A stretch of DNA of 64,000 nucleotides, taken from the NCBI RefSeq assembly GCF_026625985.1, contig NZ_CP113116.1:930001-994000 (forward strand). Direction: 5' to 3'. Origin of the DNA: Mycobacterium sp. Aquia_213 (GTDB lineage: Bacteria > Actinomycetota > Actinomycetes > Mycobacteriales > Mycobacteriaceae). Shown piece by piece: positions 58,915 to 64,000 of this stretch. The position numbers and the translations under genes are program-made. The stretch's first letter is position 1, and every line of letters begins with the position of its first letter. The notes under the pieces are model-generated. The model saw only the letters and a program-made list of their open reading frames with translations, made no database searches and was not told where the DNA came from.

Positions 58915-60597
58915 ATGCCGCACGTTATTACCCAGTCGTGCTGTAACGACGGGTCCTGTGTCTTCGCCTGTCCGGTGAATTGCATTCACCCGTCACCGGA
59001 CGAGCCGGGATTCGCGACGACCGAGATGCTGTACATCGATCCGGCCGCCTGCGTGGACTGCGGCGCATGTGTGAGCGCCTGCCCGGTGGGAGCGATCGCG
59101 CCCGACAACCGGCTGGAAAGCACGCAGCTGCCGTTCGTCGAGATCAACGCCTCGTTCTACCCGGAGCGACCGGCCGACGTGAAGCTGCCGCCCACGTCGA
59201 AGCTGGCGCCGGTGATCCCGGCCGCCGAGGTGCATGCCCGCCGTCGGCCGCTGACCGTCGCCATCGTCGGGTCCGGGCCCGCGGCGATGTATGCCGCCGA
59301 CGAACTGCTCATCCAGCATGGCGTGCGGGTCAACGTCTTCGAGAAGCTGCCCACGCCTTACGGTTTGGTGCGTGCCGGGGTGGCTCCCGATCACCAGAAC
59401 ACGAAGAAGGTGACCCAGCTTTTCGACCGGGTCGCCCGAAATCGCCACTTCCGCTTTTACCTCAACGTCGAGATCGGCAAACACCTGAGCCATGCCGAGT
59501 TGCTGGCGCATCACCACGCCGTGCTGTACGCGGTGGGTGCGCCCGACGACCGCCGGCTCGACATCGACGGCATGGGCCTACCGGGCACCGGCACCGCCAC
59601 CGAGCACGTCGCGTGGATCAACGGCCATCCCGACTTCGACGATCTGCCAGTCGATCTCAGCCATGAACGGGTGGTGATCATCGGCAACGGCAACGTCGCC
59701 CTCGACGTTGCTCGCGTGCTCACCGCGGATCCCGACGACCTGGCCCGCACCGATATCTCCGACCGCGCACTCGCGGCGCTGCGCAACTCAGCGGTCCGCG
59801 AGGTCGTCATCGCCGCGCGCCGTGGCCCTGCCCACTCGGCGTTCACCCTGCCCGAATTGATCGGTCTCACCGGCGCATCCGACGTCGTCCTCGACGGCGG
59901 CGACCACGAGCTGGTGGCACGCGATCTCGCGACCGCCTCCGACTCGTTGACCCGCAACAAGCTCGAGATCCTGAGCAAGCTCGGCGACGCGTCGGCCCCG
60001 GCAACCCGCCCCCGCATCCGGCTGGCCTATCAGCTCACGCCGACCCGCGTGCTGGGTGAGCAGCGCGCCGCCGGTGTGGAGTTTTCGATCACCGGCACCG
60101 AAGACGTGCACCGGATCGATGCGGGTCTGGTGCTGACGTCGATTGGCTACCGCGGCAAGCTGATTCGTGATCTCCCGTTCGACGAGTCGGCATCGGTCGT
60201 TCCGAACGACGGCGGCCGCGTCGTCGACCCCGGCTGCGGCCGGCCGGTGACCGGGGCCTACGTCGCGGGGTGGATCAAGCGTGGCCCGACGGGATTCATC
60301 GGCACCAACAAGTCCTGTTCGTTCCAAACCGTCCAGGCACTGGTCGCCGATTACAACGCCGGCACGCTGACCGACCCGGTGACCAAGCCCGACGGACTGG
60401 ACGAGCTGGTGCACGCCCGCCAATCCGGCGTCGTCGACTCCGCGGGATGGGCCGCCATCGATGCCGCCGAGATCGCCCGTGGCATCGACGACGGCCGCCC
60501 GCGCAACAAGTTCACCGATGTCGCCGACATGCTCACGGCCGCGGCGACCGCGCCGCCGGCGCCCAAGCGCCGGCTGCTGACGCGGCTGCTCGGCTAG
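58915..60597 (+). CDS. fprB: ferredoxin/ferredoxin-NADP reductase fusion FprB
   Basis: 560 residues. The N-terminal ferredoxin (residues 1-65) has cluster motifs CCNDGSCVFACPVNC and CVDCGACVSACPVGA. An adrenodoxin-reductase-like domain follows, with the FAD loop VAIVGSGPAAMYAADEL near 117 and the NADP loop VIIGNGNVALDVARVL near 258, ending with GTNKSCSFQT. Transfers electrons from NADPH to iron-sulfur proteins and hence to oxygenases. Probably co-transcribed with the di-iron oxygenase. Orthologue of Rv0886. Confidence 0.95.
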   Translation: MPHVITQSCCNDGSCVFACPVNCIHPSPDEPGFATTEMLYIDPAACVDCGACVSACPVGAIAPDNRLESTQLPFVEINASFYPERPADVKLPPTSKLAPVIPAAEVHARRRPLTVAIVGSGPAAMYAADELLIQHGVRVNVFEKLPTPYGLVRAGVAPDHQNTKKVTQLFDRVARNRHFRFYLNVEIGKHLSHAELLAHHHAVLYAVGAPDDRRLDIDGMGLPGTGTATEHVAWINGHPDFDDLPVDLSHERVVIIGNGNVALDVARVLTADPDDLARTDISDRALAALRNSAVREVVIAARRGPAHSAFTLPELIGLTGASDVVLDGGDHELVARDLATASDSLTRNKLEILSKLGDASAPATRPRIRLAYQLTPTRVLGEQRAAGVEFSITGTEDVHRIDAGLVLTSIGYRGKLIRDLPFDESASVVPNDGGRVVDPGCGRPVTGAYVAGWIKRGPTGFIGTNKSCSFQTVQALVADYNAGTLTDPVTKPDGLDELVHARQSGVVDSAGWAAIDAAEIARGIDDGRPRNKFTDVADMLTAAATAPPAPKRRLLTRLLG

Positions 60598-61053
60598 CTA
60601 CCCGCTTGCGCCGGACATCGCCGCTTGGATCTCTTCGGGGCTGACCTCGCGCACCGGCTGGCCCAGTGACCAGTGGTGGCCGAACGGGTCCGCGACCACG
60701 CCGTAGCGGTCACCCCAGAACTGATCCTGCAACGGCGCCACCACCGTCGCGCCCGCGTCCACCGCCCGTTGGAACTTCGTGTCGACGTCGGTGACCGTGA
60801 GGTGGATGGTCACTGGAGTGCCGCCCAGTGACTTGGGCGTCATCGATTTGCCGCCACAGGTCTCCGGGAAGTCGTCGTTGAGCATGACGTTAAAGCCGTT
60901 GATGCGCACCGCGGCGTTGACCAGCCTGCCGTCCGGGCCGGGCACGCGGCCCAGCTCCTCGGCGCCGAAAGCCTTGACGTAGAAATCGATTGCCGCCGCG
61001 GCGTTGTCAACGACGAGGTGGGGGATGACTGCGGGTTCGATGTTGATGGCCAT
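60598..61053 (-). CDS. VOC/glyoxalase superfamily protein (Rv0887c)
   Basis: 151 residues: VIPHLVVDNAAAAIDFYVKAFGAEEL at the start and DQFWGDRYGVVADPFGHHWSLGQP at the end, the PhnB-like branch of the VOC fold, with His/Glu candidates for a metal. ATG at 61053 with AGGAGA five bases upstream. Immediately convergent with fprB. Substrate unknown; the sphingomyelinase gene found next in M. tuberculosis is absent here. Confidence 0.9.
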   Translation of the reverse strand: MAINIEPAVIPHLVVDNAAAAIDFYVKAFGAEELGRVPGPDGRLVNAAVRINGFNVMLNDDFPETCGGKSMTPKSLGGTPVTIHLTVTDVDTKFQRAVDAGATVVAPLQDQFWGDRYGVVADPFGHHWSLGQPVREVSPEEIQAAMSGASG

Positions 61054-61179
61054 TGGGGTCTCCTTGCTGTCGGGTCGTACGCCAGCCCCGGCTCGGGACT
61101 GACTCACGGTTATTGACTGCGCCCGCGATGCAAACTCATCGCGGCGGACCCATTCAACCGCCGGGTACCGACAACGGGG

Positions 61180-62301
61180 TTAAGCGTTGGTGAGAACCCG
61201 GTCCCAGCCCTCGACGTCAGCCGGCTTGCGCGGGGCCGGGCCCACGTAGATGGCCGACGGGCGGACCAGCTTGCCGAGCCGCTTCTGCTCGAGAATGTGT
61301 GCGCACCAGCCCGCGGTGCGCCCACAGGTGAACATCGCCGGCATCATGTTGGCCGGCACCTCGGCGAAGTCCAGGATGACCGCGGCCCAGAACTCGACGT
61401 TGGTTTCGATCGCCCGGTCCGGACGGCGCTCGCGCAGCTCGGCCAGGGCGGCCTGCTCCAGCGCGACCGCGACCTCGTGGCGTGGCGCGCCCAGCCGCTC
61501 GGCGGTCGCGCGCAATACTCGCGCCCGGGGGTCTTCCGCGCGGTAGACCCGGTGCCCGAATCCCATCAGCTTGTCGCCGCTGTCCAGGATCTTCTTGACC
61601 AGGCCACGCGCGTCGCCGGTGCGCTCGACCTCTTCGATCATCGGCAGCACCCGCGCCGGTGCGCCCCCGTGCAGCGGCCCGCTCATCGCGCCGATGGCAC
61701 CGGACAGGGACGCGGCCACGTCGGCGCCGGTGGACGCGATCACCCGGGCGGTGAAGGTCGAGGCGTTCATGCCGTGCTCGGCGGCCGACACCCAGTAGGC
61801 GTCGATGGCCTCGACGTGCCTCGGGTCGGGCTCACCCTGCCAACGGGTCATGAAACGCGCTGTGACCGTTTGGCATTCATCGATAACCCGTTGCGGCACG
61901 GCCGGCTGGTAGATGCCGCGCGCGGACTGCGCGACATAGGACAGTGCCATCACCGACGCCCGGGCCAGCTGGTCGCGGGCGGCGGCTTCGTCGGTGTCGA
62001 GCAGCGGCTTGTAGCCCCAGATCGGCGCCAGCATCGCCAGGCCCGCCTGCACGTCGACGCGAACATCGCCGGTGTGGATCGGCAGCGGGAACGGCTCGGC
62101 GGGCGGCAAACCGTGGCCGAACCTACCGTCGACCAGGAGAGCCCAGACATCGCCGAATGTCACCTGCTGATCCACCAGGTCTTGGATGTCGACGCCGCGG
62201 TAGCGCAACGCGCCGCCGTCTTTATCCGGCTCGGCGATCTCGGTGGTAAAGGCGACGACGCCTTCGAGACCGGGGACAAAATTTTCCGGGACCACAGACA
62301 T
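61180..62301 (-). CDS. citA: citrate synthase-like protein CitA (citrate synthase 2)
   Basis: 373 residues. SGPLHGGAPARVL holds the first catalytic His, KLMGFGHRVYRAEDPRA the second, and the third catalytic position lies in ETNVEFWAAV (Glu where the usual citrate synthase motif has Asp). GRTAGWCAHILEQKRLGKLVRPSAIYVGP ends the fold. Condenses oxaloacetate with acetyl-CoA or propionyl-CoA. Divergent from pdxH across a 71-base region with strong palindromes. Orthologue of Rv0889c. Confidence 0.93.
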   Translation of the reverse strand: MSVVPENFVPGLEGVVAFTTEIAEPDKDGGALRYRGVDIQDLVDQQVTFGDVWALLVDGRFGHGLPPAEPFPLPIHTGDVRVDVQAGLAMLAPIWGYKPLLDTDEAAARDQLARASVMALSYVAQSARGIYQPAVPQRVIDECQTVTARFMTRWQGEPDPRHVEAIDAYWVSAAEHGMNASTFTARVIASTGADVAASLSGAIGAMSGPLHGGAPARVLPMIEEVERTGDARGLVKKILDSGDKLMGFGHRVYRAEDPRARVLRATAERLGAPRHEVAVALEQAALAELRERRPDRAIETNVEFWAAVILDFAEVPANMMPAMFTCGRTAGWCAHILEQKRLGKLVRPSAIYVGPAPRKPADVEGWDRVLTNA

Positions 62302-62334
62302 AGGAAAATTCTTGCACCTCGGAGTTTTGCCGAC

Positions 62335-62363
62335 GCTACCGGCCGGTAGCTACCACCGGTAGC
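62335..62363. promoter_or_regulatory. overlapping palindromes in citA-pdxH promoter region
   Basis: GCTACCGGCCGGTAGC (62335-62350) is a perfect 16-bp palindrome. GCTACCACCGGTAGC (62349-62363) is a second with a 3-base centre. They share the GC at 62349-62350, giving four GCTACC half-sites in alternating orientation. TAGCGT (62360-62365), the likely -10 of pdxH, overlaps the second. A repressor bound here would control at least pdxH and probably citA. Confidence 0.65.
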
Positions 62364-62372
62364 GTTGGCGCG

Positions 62373-63032
62373 GTGGCCGGACCAGACGACGATCACCTGC
62401 AGCGGATGCGCGTGGAGTACGGGTCAGCCGAGCGCGATGGGAGCTCGGATCTCGACGTTTCCTGGCTCGACGATGGGTGGCTTGCGTTATTGCGGACGTG
62501 GATTGAAGACGCCGAACGCTTCGGGGTCTCCGAGCCCAACGCGATGGTGCTGACGACGGTCGCGGACGGCAAGCCGATGAGCCGTTCGGTGCTGTGCAAA
62601 AGCGTCGATGAGACCGGTATCACCTTTTTCACCAACTACGACTCGGCCAAAGGCATCGAGCTCGCCGAGACGCCGTATGCGTCGGCGACCTTTCCCTGGT
62701 ACCTGCTGGGGCGCCAAGTCCACGTCCGGGGCGCGGTGACCAAGGTGGACCCGCGGGCCACCGAGGACTACTGGTCCAAGCGGCCGCGTGGCTCGCAGCT
62801 GGGTGCGTGGGCGTCGCACCAGTCGCAGCCGATTGCATCCCGTGCGGCGCTGCTCGACCAGCTGGCCGAGGTGACCGCCCGCTTCGCCGATTCCGAGCGC
62901 GTCCCGGTGCCGCCGAACTGGGGCGGGTACCTGATTGCGCCCGAAGTAGTGGAGTTCTGGCAGGGCCGAGAAAACCGGCTGCATAACCGCATTCGGGTCG
63001 TCGGTGGCCGCGTCGAGCGGCTGCAGCCCTGA
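62373..63032 (+). CDS. pdxH: pyridoxine/pyridoxamine 5'-phosphate oxidase PdxH
   Basis: 219 residues, FMN split-barrel: NAMVLTTVADGKPMSRSVLCKSVDETGITFFTNYDSAKG (FMN and phosphate contacts), ATFPWYLLGRQVHVRGAV, YWSKRPRGSQLGAWASHQSQPI, WGGYLIAPEVVEFWQGRENRLHNR at the C-terminus. Oxidises PNP or PMP to PLP. The GTG start seems leaderless. In M. tuberculosis pdxH lies elsewhere as I recall; the citA-pdxH-gltA2 order is found in other mycobacteria. Confidence 0.93.
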   Translation: MAGPDDDHLQRMRVEYGSAERDGSSDLDVSWLDDGWLALLRTWIEDAERFGVSEPNAMVLTTVADGKPMSRSVLCKSVDETGITFFTNYDSAKGIELAETPYASATFPWYLLGRQVHVRGAVTKVDPRATEDYWSKRPRGSQLGAWASHQSQPIASRAALLDQLAEVTARFADSERVPVPPNWGGYLIAPEVVEFWQGRENRLHNRIRVVGGRVERLQP

Positions 63033-63214
63033 TCACATGTGGCGGGCGGCGGTGAGGCCTAACACCGCACCATAAGGCGGGGTTTACCTCAAAGAAAGCC
63101 GCGAGGTCAGCAGAGCAGACCCCGGGCAGGCGCGTCGTCGCGATAACGACTACCTTCAGCTGTACGCACCTAGTCAAGGCGCAGCCATACCAGCCAGAGC
63201 GCAAAGGGGTTCTC

Positions 63215-64000
<786 letters not shown>

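Noticed and set aside
63033..63214. CRP-like site upstream of gltA2
   Set aside because: GGTGAGGCCTAACACC was considered, but its halves are offset and do not form the TGTGA-N6-TCACA symmetry.

Overview
The window is chromosomal DNA from a non-tuberculous Mycobacterium. The evidence is high GC content and mycobacterial families (RpfA, MmpL, LpqH-type lipoprotein, F420-type luciferase-like oxidoreductases, SepH). From 15995 onward the gene order also follows, from memory, the M. tuberculosis block Rv0853c (keto-acid decarboxylase) to Rv0896 (gltA2). The species cannot be fixed from the sequence. All statements about M. tuberculosis gene order are recalled, not searched.

Layout. (1) 1-15993 is accessory catabolic DNA. 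It holds a tandem array of at least three Rieske oxygenase genes, three cytochrome P450s, and a TetR-controlled operon of two paralogous membrane proteins with heme-copper-oxidase subunit III/IV-like proteins. It also holds an enoyl-CoA hydratase/secreted-protein pair, an LpqH-family lipoprotein, and a translationally coupled amidohydrolase / FadD3-like ligase / alpha-beta-barrel operon followed by a Bfd-type ferredoxin. (2) 15995-25054 is conserved: keto-acid decarboxylase, three SRPBCC paralogues around a CoA-transferase/racemase, dapC, and the fadA-fadB beta-oxidation operon. (3) 25055-34010 appears to be an insertion relative to M. tuberculosis. It carries two luciferase-like oxidoreductases, an FAD monooxygenase with a divergent TetR, a sulfonate-type ABC importer, and a DUF35/thiolase-like pair. 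(4) 34059-45439 is conserved: XPB helicase and partner, molybdopterin genes (moaC, mog, moaE, moaD, moaA), rpfA, cspB and fadE10. (5) 45453-50311 is variable: a thiol-dependent quinone-reductase-like gene, an mmpL whose mmpS partner has decayed, and a frameshifted Rv0874c-like pseudogene. (6) 50325-64000 is conserved housekeeping: MFS protein, MarR, SpoU methyltransferase, SepH, serC, di-iron oxygenase, fprB, citA, pdxH and the 5' two thirds of gltA2.

Genes are densely packed. ATGA, GTGA or TTGA stop/start overlaps join most operons. Many lone genes look leaderless, with a TANNNT-like hexamer 6-8 nt before an ATG or GTG. The intergenic regions carry several clear palindromes, mostly next to TetR genes or lipid genes. 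The rpfA leader carries both a CRP-type site and a c-di-AMP (ydaO-type) riboswitch.

The least ordinary content is: the Rieske array, whose copies share almost identical ends but have diverged substrate-domain centres; the orphan oxidase-subunit operon under a two-operator TetR promoter; the 23-bp perfect inverted repeat after fadB; the shared ATTCTC operators at 11943 and 12517; and the mmpS/Rv0874c gene graveyard. No tRNA, rRNA, CRISPR array or insertion sequence was recognised.
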